Assembly (NCBI GenBank): GCA_036258055.1
Contig: DATAEK010000373.1
Location: 1-28,367, forward strand
Direction: 5' to 3'
Length of the DNA stretch: 28,367 nt
Source of the DNA: DATAEK01 sp036258055
GTDB taxonomy: Bacteria > Acidobacteriota > Vicinamibacteria > Vicinamibacterales > 2-12-FULL-66-21
The position numbers and the translations under genes are program-made. Shown here in pieces: positions 13,942-21,970 of the stretch. The notes below the pieces were generated by a model that saw only the letters and a program-made list of their open reading frames with translations, was not told the origin of the DNA and did no database searches. The stretch's first letter is position 1. Each line of letters begins with the position of its first letter.

Positions 13942-15654
13942 TTACTCTTCCGCCATGAACGGGTACTTGTAGTCACGCGGCGGCGCGAATGTCTCCTTCA
14001 CCGTGCGCGCGCTGGCCCAGCGGACGAGGTTGAGCTTGGAGCCCGCTTTGTCGTTCGTGCCGGATCCCCGCGCCCCGCCGAAGGGCTGCTGGCCGACGAC
14101 CGCGCCGGTCGGCTTGTCGTTGATGTAGAAGTTGCCGGCGGCGAAGCGCAGCGCGCTCAGCGCCTGGCGGACGGCGACGCGATCGCGGGCGAAGACCGAG
14201 CCGGTCAGCGCGTACGGTGACGTGCGATCGACCACCGCGAGGGTGTCTTCCCACTTCGCATCCTGGTAGACGTGCGCGGTCACGACCGGGCCGAAGATCT
14301 CCTCGCAGAGGAGACGGTAGCCCGGATCCGACGTCTCGATCAGCGTCGGCTCGATGAAGTAGCCGCGATCGCCCTTCGTCGTCCCGCCCTGCAGCACCTT
14401 CGCATTCTTCTTTGCATCGTCGAGGTACTCGCCGATCTTCGTGAACGCCTTCTTGTCGATGACCGCTCCCATGAAGTTGCGGAAGTCGGTCACGTCGCCC
14501 ATCTTGATGTCCTTCATCAACGCGACGGTGCGATCGCGAACCTCGTTCCAGATCGACTGCGGCACGTACACCCGGCTCGCGGCCGAGCACTTCTGCCCCT
14601 GATATTCGAACCCGCCACGGGCGATCGCAACCGCCACTTCCTGCGGATCGGCGGACGGGTGGACGACGATGAAGTCCTTGCCTCCGGTTTCACCCACGAG
14701 CCGTGGGTACGAGCGGTAGCGGTCGATGTTCTCGCCGACCTTCTTCCACATGCTGTTGAACACGCTCGTGCTGCCGGTGAAGTGCACGCCGGCGAGCTCG
14801 GGCGAGTCGAGCAGCTGCGTGGTGATCTGAACGGCGTCGCCCGGCACGAAGTTGATGACCCCGGGTGGAAGGCCCGCGGCTTCGAGCAGTTTGAGCGTGA
14901 AGTAGCCGCTCAACATCGCGCTCGAGGCCGGCTTCCAGATCACCGTATTGCCAAGGAGCGCGGGCGCCGTCGTGAGGTTGCCGCCAATCGCGGTGAAGTT
15001 GAAGGGAGAAATCGCGTAGACGAAGCCCTCGAGCGGCCGGTACTCCATCTGATTCCAGACACCGGGGCTGCTGAGCGGCTGCTCGCTGTACAGCTCCTGC
15101 GCGAAGTAAGCGTTGAAGCGCCAGAAATCCGTCATCTCGGACGCGGCGTCGATCTCGGCCTGATACGCGGTCTTCGATTGCCCCAGCATTGTCGCGGCGT
15201 TCAAGGTCGAGCGCCACGTGGACGACAACAGCTCGGCGGCGCGCAGCAGAACGGCGGCGCGATCTTCCCACGGCCAGCTGCCCCATTCGCGGCGCGCTTC
15301 AGTGGCGGCGGCGATCGCCTGCTGCACGTGCTCCGGACCCGCGAGATGGTACTCGGCCAGGACGTGCTGGTGATCGTGCGGCATCACCGACTGCGCGGTC
15401 CGACCGGTACGGATCTCGCGACCGCCGATCACGAGCGGGATCTCGATTTTCTCGGCTGCCATCGCCTTGAGCCGGCTCTTGAGCTCGGCGCGCTCGGGCG
15501 AACCGGGCGCATAGGAACGATTCGGATCGTTCATCGGTTCGGGAATACGGCGGACGCCGGCAAATGCGGCGTTCAACGTCACGCGCGTGCCGGCGGACGC
15601 GTCCGGCGCCGCAGCCGGGCTTGGGGTCGGGACAGTCGGAGCAGTGGTGGACAT
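13942..15654 (-). CDS. pruA: L-glutamate gamma-semialdehyde (delta-1-pyrroline-5-carboxylate) dehydrogenase
   Basis: This encodes a 570-residue aldehyde dehydrogenase of the ALDH4 type. It oxidises glutamate semialdehyde, the open form of pyrroline-5-carboxylate, to glutamate with NAD+, the second step of proline breakdown. The catalytic Cys is C356 in GFEYQGQKCSAASR and the general base E322 is in LVGETGGKDF. N219 lies in AISPFNFTAIGGNL and the cofactor-binding Lys is in NTVIWKPASSA. The C-terminus (GQQPFGGARGSGTNDKAG) is typical. Single-domain form: no proline dehydrogenase part and no putA or putB neighbour. The first 25 residues are Pro/Ala/Thr-rich and unlike the family; the GTG at codon 24 or the TTG at codon 26 are alternative starts, but neither has a ribosome binding site. 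Followed by a strong terminator. It is divergent from the flavoprotein gene, 67 bases away. Confidence 0.95.
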   Translation of the reverse strand: MSTTAPTVPTPSPAAAPDASAGTRVTLNAAFAGVRRIPEPMNDPNRSYAPGSPERAELKSRLKAMAAEKIEIPLVIGGREIRTGRTAQSVMPHDHQHVLAEYHLAGPEHVQQAIAAATEARREWGSWPWEDRAAVLLRAAELLSSTWRSTLNAATMLGQSKTAYQAEIDAASEMTDFWRFNAYFAQELYSEQPLSSPGVWNQMEYRPLEGFVYAISPFNFTAIGGNLTTAPALLGNTVIWKPASSAMLSGYFTLKLLEAAGLPPGVINFVPGDAVQITTQLLDSPELAGVHFTGSTSVFNSMWKKVGENIDRYRSYPRLVGETGGKDFIVVHPSADPQEVAVAIARGGFEYQGQKCSAASRVYVPQSIWNEVRDRTVALMKDIKMGDVTDFRNFMGAVIDKKAFTKIGEYLDDAKKNAKVLQGGTTKGDRGYFIEPTLIETSDPGYRLLCEEIFGPVVTAHVYQDAKWEDTLAVVDRTSPYALTGSVFARDRVAVRQALSALRFAAGNFYINDKPTGAVVGQQPFGGARGSGTNDKAGSKLNLVRWASARTVKETFAPPRDYKYPFMAEE

Positions 15655-15721
15655 CGTCAGCCTCGAAATGGAGCGGTGTAAAGTGTCTATTGTAGTAGGG
15701 AGTGGGCACGCACGTGTATCA

Positions 15722-16966
15722 ATGATGCTTATGGACCGATCGGAGACCGGATTTCCGGCGCTTGCCGTGCCTCAGCCAGCGGTGTCCGAGATCGCGGAAC
15801 AGTCCTGGGACGTCGTGGTCGTCGGCGGCGGCCCGGCCGGAGCGACCGCCGCTGCCTACCTGGCGCGAGCCGGGTACGCGGTGCTGGTCCTGGATCGACA
15901 GGCGTTCCCGCGCGAGAAGGTCTGCGGTGATGGCCTCATCGCCGACACGATCGCCGCTCTGGATCGCCTGGGCGCACTCGACGCGGTGCGACAGCGCGCG
16001 TATCGTGCGACGGTGACCTCGATCTACAGCCCGTCACGGATCCGGGTGGATCTGCCCGGGGAGTTCCTGACCATCAAGCGCCTCGAGCTGGACGCGCTGC
16101 TCGCCTTGCACGCGCTCGAGAATGGCGCCGCGCTGGCCCGCGGTCGCGTGGCGAGCATCCACCCGTCAGAGGACTCCGTCCGAGTGATCGTTGACGACGG
16201 TGCTCGTGCCATTCAGTCGCACTTCGTGGTGTTGGCGACCGGAGCCGACCTGACGCTTTCGAGCCGTCTTCGGTCCGTACCGGAGAACGCACCCAGCGCG
16301 ATTGCTCTGCGCTGCTACGTGCGGTCACCGGAGCGGATCGATCGGCTCCTGATTTCCTACGATCGATCAATCCTGCCGGGGTACGCCTGGATCTTCCCGC
16401 TTCGAGACGGTGAGTACAACATCGGTTGCGGTGTCTTCCTCGACCGGCGCGATCGGGGTACGCACAACCTCCGTACGATCTTCGACCGGTTCGTTGACAC
16501 GTTTCCCGAAGCACGCGCGATCCTCGGGCGCGCCTCGGCACGCACCGCGCCCAGAGGCGCACGGCTGCGGTGCGGGTTGACGTACGCGGCGGGCGTTGCA
16601 CATCCGCGCGTCCTCGCCATCGGCGAGAGCCTCAGCGCGACGTTTCCGTTCACCGGCGAAGGCATCGGCAAAGCGATGGCAACCGGCGAGATGGCGGCCG
16701 AGGCAATCGATCACGCACTGCGACGACAGGACGCTCACGCGATCGCATCGTTTGGAGACAGGGTGAGACGGACGCTCGGCCCGCGTTACATCGGCTACCG
16801 CGTGGCCGAGCGCTGGCTGTCGCGGCCCTGGCTGAACGATCTGGTCGCGCGGCGCACCCAGCGCAGCCGCTTCCTCCAGGAAGCCGCCGCGGGCATCCTG
16901 AACGAAACCATCGATCCGCGGGTCCTCTTCTCCTTGAAAGGGTTGGCGCGCTCATTTCTGTGGTAG
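15722..16966 (+). CDS. Geranylgeranyl-reductase-like FAD-dependent oxidoreductase
   Basis: This encodes about 414 residues of a flavoprotein in the geranylgeranyl reductase/halogenase-like group. The FAD Rossmann motif is DVVVVGGGPAGATAAAYLA (30-48), followed by the acidic D58 in LVLDR. PREKVCGDGL (63-72) is the family's conserved Cys-containing motif. The second FAD motif appears as LAIGESLSATFPFTGEGIGK, the usual G-D/E-x-(6)-P-F-x-G-E-G-I signature. Members reduce isoprenoid double bonds in lipids or quinones, or act in tailoring steps; the substrate is not evident. ATG 15722, ATG 15725 and ATG 15731 are possible starts, all with weak upstream binding sites. The frame extends to 15587, but that region is the antisense of pruA's N-terminus. 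It is convergent with galK. Confidence 0.83.
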   Translation: MMLMDRSETGFPALAVPQPAVSEIAEQSWDVVVVGGGPAGATAAAYLARAGYAVLVLDRQAFPREKVCGDGLIADTIAALDRLGALDAVRQRAYRATVTSIYSPSRIRVDLPGEFLTIKRLELDALLALHALENGAALARGRVASIHPSEDSVRVIVDDGARAIQSHFVVLATGADLTLSSRLRSVPENAPSAIALRCYVRSPERIDRLLISYDRSILPGYAWIFPLRDGEYNIGCGVFLDRRDRGTHNLRTIFDRFVDTFPEARAILGRASARTAPRGARLRCGLTYAAGVAHPRVLAIGESLSATFPFTGEGIGKAMATGEMAAEAIDHALRRQDAHAIASFGDRVRRTLGPRYIGYRVAERWLSRPWLNDLVARRTQRSRFLQEAAAGILNETIDPRVLFSLKGLARSFLW

Positions 16967-16994
16967 CGACGGGCGCAGGAACAGGCCACGTGCA

Positions 16995-17022
16995 GCATGG
17001 CGCGGCCTCAATCGGGCCATGC
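16995..17022. terminator. Possible bidirectional hairpin between convergent genes
   Basis: GCATGGC at 16995-17001 pairs with GCCATGC at 17016-17022, with a 14-base loop. It lies at the 3' ends of the flavoprotein gene and galK and overlaps the galK stop codon. No T-tract follows on either strand, so the terminator role is tentative. Confidence 0.3.
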
Positions 17023-18162
17023 GGTCACGCCGCGGCCCGCAGCGCTGACCCATACGTCCGGGTGGAGACCGGTCTCGGCAAGATAGCCGTCGCGGATTCG
17101 CGTGGAAACTCCTGCGGCGACAGTGCTGTCCACGAGCGCGACCACGCACCCGCCAAAGCCGCCACCCGTCATCCGCGCACCGTAGACACCAGGAATCGAC
17201 GCCGCGACTCGAACCATCACGTCCAGCTCATCGCAACTCACTTCGTAGTCGGTGCGAAGGCTCTCGTGCGACGCCTGCATCAACCGACCGAACCGCCGAA
17301 GATCGCCGGCATGGAGTGACTCCCCGGCCTCGAGCACGCGCGCATTCTCGAGCACGACGTGCCGGCATCGCCGGAAGACGCGTTCGGGCAGAAGGTCCGC
17401 CGCCGACTCGAGATCGGCGGCCGTCACATCGCGCAACGCGACCACGTGCGGGAAGCGCTGCGCAAGCAGTCGAACGCCGGCCTCGCAGTCCTCGCGGCGA
17501 GTGTTGTATTCCGCCGCCGCGAGCCGATGGGTCACCATCGTGTTGCACGCGAGCACGCTCACGTCTGCCGGAAGCGGGCGCCATTCTGCCGCCAGGCTGC
17601 GGGTGTCGAGGAGGAGCGCCGAACCTTCGTGAGCGTGGCACGCGATGAACTGATCCATCATCCCGCATCGCGTCCCGACGAACTCGTGCTCGGCCTGCTG
17701 GCACGCACGCGCGAGCGAGGTCAGATCGACCGCTTCGTCCGAGATCGTGAGGAGCGCGTACCCCACCGCCACTTCGAGTGCGGCCGACGAGCTCAGCCCG
17801 GCGCCAACCGGGACGTCGCTCCGAATCAGCAGGTCCGCTCCGGTCAGGCGTGCGCTTCGGCTGAGAACCGCGGCGACCCCCGCGACGTAGTCGCTCCACT
17901 GACCGGTGCGGCCATCGTGTGGTTCGTCGAGGTCGACGATCGCGTCGCCTGATGCCTGACTGGATCGCGCCAGGACGAGCCGGTCCGAGCGCGGAGCCGC
18001 TGCGACCCATGTCGCCCGTTCGAGTGCGACCGGCATCACGAACCCGTCGTTGTAGTCGGTGTGCTCGCCGATCAGGTTGATTCGTCCCGGCGCGCGAAAA
18101 ATCCGGGCCGCTCGGCCGAACGTCCGCTGAAATTCTGCTGAAAGGAGGGCTGGGTCGGTCAC
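17008..18162 (-). CDS. galK: Galactokinase
   Basis: This encodes a 384-residue GHMP kinase that phosphorylates alpha-D-galactose at C1 with ATP, the entry of the Leloir pathway. The galactokinase signature GRINLIGEHTDYNDGF lies at 26-41 and contains the catalytic Arg (R27). The ATP-binding glycine/serine loop is PVGAGLSSSAALE (118-130). The catalytic Asp is D170 in GTRCGMMDQFIA, and GARMTGGGFGGC near residue 340 is the third GHMP motif. The length is as expected. The start is GTG at 18160-18162 with only a weak upstream GAG; the family start fits. It is the last gene of the - strand arm of the carbohydrate locus, 105 bases after the DoxX-like gene, and suits galactose released by the GH36 enzyme upstream. 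No galT or galE is in the window. Confidence 0.95.
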   Translation of the reverse strand: MTDPALLSAEFQRTFGRAARIFRAPGRINLIGEHTDYNDGFVMPVALERATWVAAAPRSDRLVLARSSQASGDAIVDLDEPHDGRTGQWSDYVAGVAAVLSRSARLTGADLLIRSDVPVGAGLSSSAALEVAVGYALLTISDEAVDLTSLARACQQAEHEFVGTRCGMMDQFIACHAHEGSALLLDTRSLAAEWRPLPADVSVLACNTMVTHRLAAAEYNTRREDCEAGVRLLAQRFPHVVALRDVTAADLESAADLLPERVFRRCRHVVLENARVLEAGESLHAGDLRRFGRLMQASHESLRTDYEVSCDELDVMVRVAASIPGVYGARMTGGGFGGCVVALVDSTVAAGVSTRIRDGYLAETGLHPDVWVSAAGRGVTAWPD

Positions 18163-18267
18163 TCGTCGTCTCGAGCGATATCCACCCGCTGGTCACAATA
18201 GGCTAATCGGTGAGGCACAAACGCCATTCTGTCAGACCGTGGTCTCGCGAAGCCTGCTGTCCCAAGA

Positions 18268-18804
18268 TCAGCGATCTGACGTCGCAGGGAGTGCGACACC
18301 AGTAACCGGCCGCCGTGCGCTCCTCAGAATATCGAGCCCGGCGATCTGCCCGGTTCGGAAGGACGCAATGACGAGGACGGCCGCAAGCTCGATCAGGTTC
18401 TTGTTGACCAGCAGATACGCCCCTTCAGTGTTCGGCTGGGGCAGACCGGTGGTCGGAATCGCCGAGAGATAGAAGATCAGCAGAAGCAGAGCGGCGCCGG
18501 TGCATCCGGCCTGGGTGAAGAGCCCGGCGATGAGCGACAGCCCCACGAGCAGCAGCCCGAGCGGCACGATGACATCGACGGCGCTCATCATCCGCGTCGA
18601 CTGCGCCATCGCGTGGAGCACCGGCGCCAGCGGTCCGGACGCCGCCTTGAGATACCCCGCCGCGCTCCACGCGGCCAGCGGCTGCCCGGCGCGGCTCCAC
18701 CCGGGGAGCATCAGCTTGTAGAACCCCTCGTACAGAAAGTGCCAACCGATCAGCATCCGCAGGGCCACGAGCGTAAACCGTTGAAAAGAGCTCAGCGTCG
18801 GCAT
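18268..18804 (-). CDS. DoxX-family membrane protein of the carbohydrate locus
   Basis: This encodes a 178-residue inner-membrane protein with four predicted helices: about 9-30 (LVALRMLIGWHFLYEGFYKL), 76-95 (AVDVIVPLGLLLVGLSLIAG), 101-118 and 132-148. The first helix with its W-x-x-F-x-x-E-G-x-x-K pattern is the DoxX/DoxD hallmark. Archaeal DoxD/DoxA form thiosulfate:quinone oxidoreductase, but most bacterial relatives are uncharacterised. ATG 18804 has CGGAG six bases or so upstream. Only 19 bases separate it from the mannonate dehydratase stop, so it is probably cotranscribed with the sugar genes. I recall such proteins inside glycan loci of Acidobacteriota and Bacteroidota, where their job is unknown. 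A redox link to sugar-acid breakdown is possible but unsupported. Confidence 0.82.
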   Translation of the reverse strand: MPTLSSFQRFTLVALRMLIGWHFLYEGFYKLMLPGWSRAGQPLAAWSAAGYLKAASGPLAPVLHAMAQSTRMMSAVDVIVPLGLLLVGLSLIAGLFTQAGCTGAALLLLIFYLSAIPTTGLPQPNTEGAYLLVNKNLIELAAVLVIASFRTGQIAGLDILRSARRPVTGVALPATSDR

Positions 18805-18823
18805 TCGAGGTTCTCCGGGAACG

Positions 18824-20032
18824 TCACCATGAGTGAAGCGTGCCGTCGGTTTTCCGGCTGACGGGAAGGTAGGCCGGATCGTAGGGAAACTGCGCCGCCA
18901 GGGGCTCGTCGAGGTCCACGCCCAGACCAGGCAGGTCCCCGGGATGCATCGTCCCCTTGTGATAGCGGTAGGCGTGCGGAAACACCCGGTCGGTGTCGGA
19001 CGTGTGCGGCATGTGCTCTTGAATCCCGAAATTGTGAACGCTCAGATCGAAATGGAGCGCCGCAGCCATGGCCACCGGGCTCAGATCGGTCGCACCATGC
19101 GAACCGGTGCGCACGTGATGAAGCTCCGCGAGCGCCGCGATCTTGCGCAGATGCGAGATGCCGCCGGCGTGCACGACGGTCGTCCGGATGTAGTCGATGA
19201 GCTCTTCCTGAATGAGCTGCTGGCAGTCGTAGATCGAATTGAAGACTTCGCCGACCGCAATCGGCGTGGTCGTGTGCTGCCGGATCAGACGAAATGATTC
19301 CTGCGACTCCGCCGGAACGGGATCCTCCATCCAGAACAACCGGTAGGGTTCCAGGCTCTTACCCAGACGCGCGGCTTCGATTGGCGTCAGTCGGTGATGC
19401 ACGTCGTGCAGCAGGTGCACGTCGTATCCGAACTCGCGTCGCAGCCGCTCGAAGAGCGGCGGCACGAAGTCGAGATATCGCTCGGTGTCCCACACCGTTT
19501 CGAGCGGCCGCCCCTTCTCCGCCGGCTCGTACGGGGCACCGCCGCGGCTGACCCCATACGCGTGAAGCACACCCGGCACGCCGCACTGCGCCCGCACCGC
19601 GCGATACCCCTCTTTGATGTGATCGGCGACCGATGCCACCATCTGATCGGGGCTCTCCCCGTTGGCATGGCCGTACACGAGGACCGAGTCGCGCGACGCG
19701 CCGCCGAGCAACTGATAGACGGGAACCTCGAGCGTCTTGCCGCGAATGTCCCAGAGAGCCGTATCGACCGCGGCAATCGCGGTCATCGTCACGGGACCAC
19801 GACGCCAGTAAGCCCCCTTGTACAGGTACTGCCACGTGTCCTCGATGCGGCGCGCGTCGCGGCCGATGAGGAGCGGCACGACGTGATCGCGCAGGTAACT
19901 GGCCACGGCGAGCTCCCTGCCGTTCAACGTGGCATCGCCGAGACCGTAGACGCCGTCTTCGGTGACGATCTTGAGCGTCACGAAATTCCGGCCGGGACAG
20001 CACACGTTGACCGCAGCTTCGACAATCCGCAT
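18824..20032 (-). CDS. manD: D-mannonate dehydratase (ManD/RspA-type enolase superfamily)
   Basis: This encodes 402 residues, the same length as the characterised Novosphingobium ManD as I remember it, and the catalytic set falls at the same numbers. Metal ligands are D210, E236 and E262 (LLHDVHHR, WMEDPVPAE, AVGEVFN). The base pair is Y159 with R147 (RAQCGVPGVLHAYG), H212 follows D210, and H312 lies in RTGSHGATDLS. CCPGRNFVTLKI at the start and the WRRGPVTM capping loop are also diagnostic. The enzyme dehydrates D-mannonate (some members D-gluconate) to 2-keto-3-deoxygluconate in hexuronate catabolism. ATG 20032 is preferred over TTG 20038, since the family begins M-x-I; no clear ribosome binding site is visible. 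No kdgK or uxaC is in the window. It lies between the GH36 and DoxX-like genes on the same strand. Confidence 0.9.
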   Translation of the reverse strand: MRIVEAAVNVCCPGRNFVTLKIVTEDGVYGLGDATLNGRELAVASYLRDHVVPLLIGRDARRIEDTWQYLYKGAYWRRGPVTMTAIAAVDTALWDIRGKTLEVPVYQLLGGASRDSVLVYGHANGESPDQMVASVADHIKEGYRAVRAQCGVPGVLHAYGVSRGGAPYEPAEKGRPLETVWDTERYLDFVPPLFERLRREFGYDVHLLHDVHHRLTPIEAARLGKSLEPYRLFWMEDPVPAESQESFRLIRQHTTTPIAVGEVFNSIYDCQQLIQEELIDYIRTTVVHAGGISHLRKIAALAELHHVRTGSHGATDLSPVAMAAALHFDLSVHNFGIQEHMPHTSDTDRVFPHAYRYHKGTMHPGDLPGLGVDLDEPLAAQFPYDPAYLPVSRKTDGTLHSW

Positions 20033-20131
20033 CGGCAATTCAGCTTGTGGAACGCCCGTTGGGATGCGGCAACGCGTCCCGCACGGCCGGCATGTTCAGG
20101 AGCCTGCTAATCATGTCCGAGACGGCGCTCG

Positions 20132-20148
20132 TGGACAACTGGTGTCCA
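20132..20148. terminator. Weak hairpin behind the GH36 gene
   Basis: TGGACA at 20132-20137 and TGTCCA at 20143-20148 form a 6-bp stem with a 5-base loop, eight bases past the GH36 stop. No T-run follows, so it may be an attenuator or intra-operon processing site, or chance. Confidence 0.25.
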
Positions 20149-20155
20149 GGCCGCG

Positions 20156-21970
20156 TCATCGGCATTCGAGAAGACGCGCGCCGTGCGCCGCCAGTTCGAG
20201 GGAAACGAGTCCCTCACGCCGTCCGAGGGCGGCGCCGCTCCAGACATCGGTCACGTGCGATGCGGTTGTCAACCTGAAGCCGGCTTGCGAGGGACGATCG
20301 GTCCAATTGAACAGACACACCATCCGGCGATCGGCCAGACTCACGGATCCGACGATGAGGCGCTCGTCTTCGAAGACCGCTGCAACGCCAGTCGGGGGCA
20401 GGAGTGCCCGGAGCATCGCCATCCGCGCCGGCGGCAGCGTGGTCAGGTCGTCGCCCGACAGGACCATGCCTCCACTCGCGTAGATGGCTGTGGCGTGAAA
20501 CTGGAATTCATCGTCGGTCAGATCGCCGCTCAAGACGACGGCATCCGGATCGTTCCACCAGAGCCGCCCGTTCTGCCAGTTCCGGCTCAGGTTCTGCCGC
20601 GCCGTCGTGGCTACGCGATCCCACGTGCGCTTGATGTCGTTGGAGCTTCGCGATCCGTGGATGACGCCGATCGAGGGCCACAGCGGGTGGTTGCAGCCGA
20701 GAACGAACGCATCGCGCGTTCCCCGCAGGATGGCCGCCATCCCACGCCGATACGCTTCGATCCGCGTCGCCCGCGGATCGGCGAATCTCCCACCGTGCAT
20801 CGCGCCCCAGAAGTTGGCGTCGAGCTTGAAGTAGGTGCATCCCCAGTCGTCGCGCATCGTGCGGAACAGGCGCTCGAAATGATCCTGGACTTCGGGATGG
20901 GTTCCATCGAGCGCATACCACGGGCCGCGGCGCCAGCCGCCGAACGTGACGCGATCGGATCGCAGCGGCGCGCCGGCATCGTCCTTGATGAACCACGCCG
21001 GATGCTGCTGAAACACGTTCGATCCGACTTCGGCGACGAAGGGAGCTACCCAGATCGCCGGCTCGAAGCCTCGACGGCGGATCTCATCGAGGACCTGGCG
21101 CACGCTACCGCCGAACGCGCTTCCGGTTTCGAGCCAGTCGCCCATCGCGCGCTGGTACCCGTCATCGATCTGGACGTATTTCAGCTGCGGCATGCGCGCC
21201 GCGATCACATCGAGGTTGTCGAGCACCTGGCGCGCCGTCACGGAGGGCCCGAAGCAATACCAGGAGCACCAGCCCGCCGGCGGGGCGGCGGTTTTGAGCG
21301 GTGGATGATTTCGTGCAAGCCGATTCCCGACGTCATCGAGCAGCCGTGAACTAAACCCTTCCGCAACGAAGAGCTCCTCGAGCGGCCAGCTCTCGCCGGC
21401 GGCGAGTTCGAGACCCTCGGTGTCGACAACCGCGCGGACGTGGCCACCGCGAAGCTCGAACCGCCCGCTGAACCGCGCGCACGACGTGAACGCGAACACT
21501 GTGGCGTCACCGGCCGGCGGGATCAGCGTCAGCAGGCCGTAGAACGCTCGCGCACCTTCCAGAATTGGCAGGCGATAGTGTTTGGCGTCGGTGTAGTTCC
21601 CAAGATCCGCAGGTGACGCGATTGTGCCGCCCGTCTGCGACAGCATCTGAAAGCCTTCACCGTACAACGCGCTCTGCGCGGGCAGCGCCAGTTCGACGTC
21701 AAACAGCGTCACGTCTCTGACCCGTACCGCCGTCGCGCCCCGGTTCGTCACGCGGGCCCGGCATATGGGACCCTGCCACTCACACTCGACCTCGAGTCCG
21801 CTGACAGCGGTGCCGTCTGGACCCGTTGCCATTGAGCGGGCCTTGCGCACTGATTGGACGGGGCTCTGACCGGTCGTCGCACTCGCGACTGCCGCCCAGA
21901 GCGGACTCACGAGCGTTGCCGCCAGAAGATCGCGCCGGGAGAGGCCTCCCGTCGCACGTTCCGAGCTCAT
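20156..21970 (-). CDS. Tat-exported GH36-type alpha-galactosidase
   Basis: This encodes 604 residues. The N-terminus carries a twin-arginine signal (LSRRDLLAATLVSPLWAAVA at 10-29), so the enzyme is probably exported folded. A beta-sandwich domain leads into the (beta/alpha)8 barrel: PAGWCSWYCFGPSV (231-244), KYVQIDDGYQ (264-273), then YFKLDANFWG with the likely nucleophile D384, and RSSNDIKRTWD with the likely acid/base D445. These are GH36 clan-D positions; the family releases terminal alpha-galactose from oligosaccharides, and some members act on N-acetylgalactosamine or transfer sugars. I chose ATG 21970, whose ATGA overlaps the LacI stop by four bases, rather than the upstream ATG at 22021 that lies inside lacI. 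The C-terminus is a short beta domain. Linkage specificity is inferred, not seen. Confidence 0.85.
   Translation of the reverse strand: MSSERATGGLSRRDLLAATLVSPLWAAVASATTGQSPVQSVRKARSMATGPDGTAVSGLEVECEWQGPICRARVTNRGATAVRVRDVTLFDVELALPAQSALYGEGFQMLSQTGGTIASPADLGNYTDAKHYRLPILEGARAFYGLLTLIPPAGDATVFAFTSCARFSGRFELRGGHVRAVVDTEGLELAAGESWPLEELFVAEGFSSRLLDDVGNRLARNHPPLKTAAPPAGWCSWYCFGPSVTARQVLDNLDVIAARMPQLKYVQIDDGYQRAMGDWLETGSAFGGSVRQVLDEIRRRGFEPAIWVAPFVAEVGSNVFQQHPAWFIKDDAGAPLRSDRVTFGGWRRGPWYALDGTHPEVQDHFERLFRTMRDDWGCTYFKLDANFWGAMHGGRFADPRATRIEAYRRGMAAILRGTRDAFVLGCNHPLWPSIGVIHGSRSSNDIKRTWDRVATTARQNLSRNWQNGRLWWNDPDAVVLSGDLTDDEFQFHATAIYASGGMVLSGDDLTTLPPARMAMLRALLPPTGVAAVFEDERLIVGSVSLADRRMVCLFNWTDRPSQAGFRLTTASHVTDVWSGAALGRREGLVSLELAAHGARLLECR

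Noticed and set aside
12913..14220. A 435-codon + strand frame
   Set aside because: It spans the antisense of two genes, crosses the pruA terminator, and is Arg-rich without any domain.
14272..15681. A 469-codon + strand frame
   Set aside because: It is the antisense of pruA, whose - strand product has intact catalytic motifs and its own terminator.
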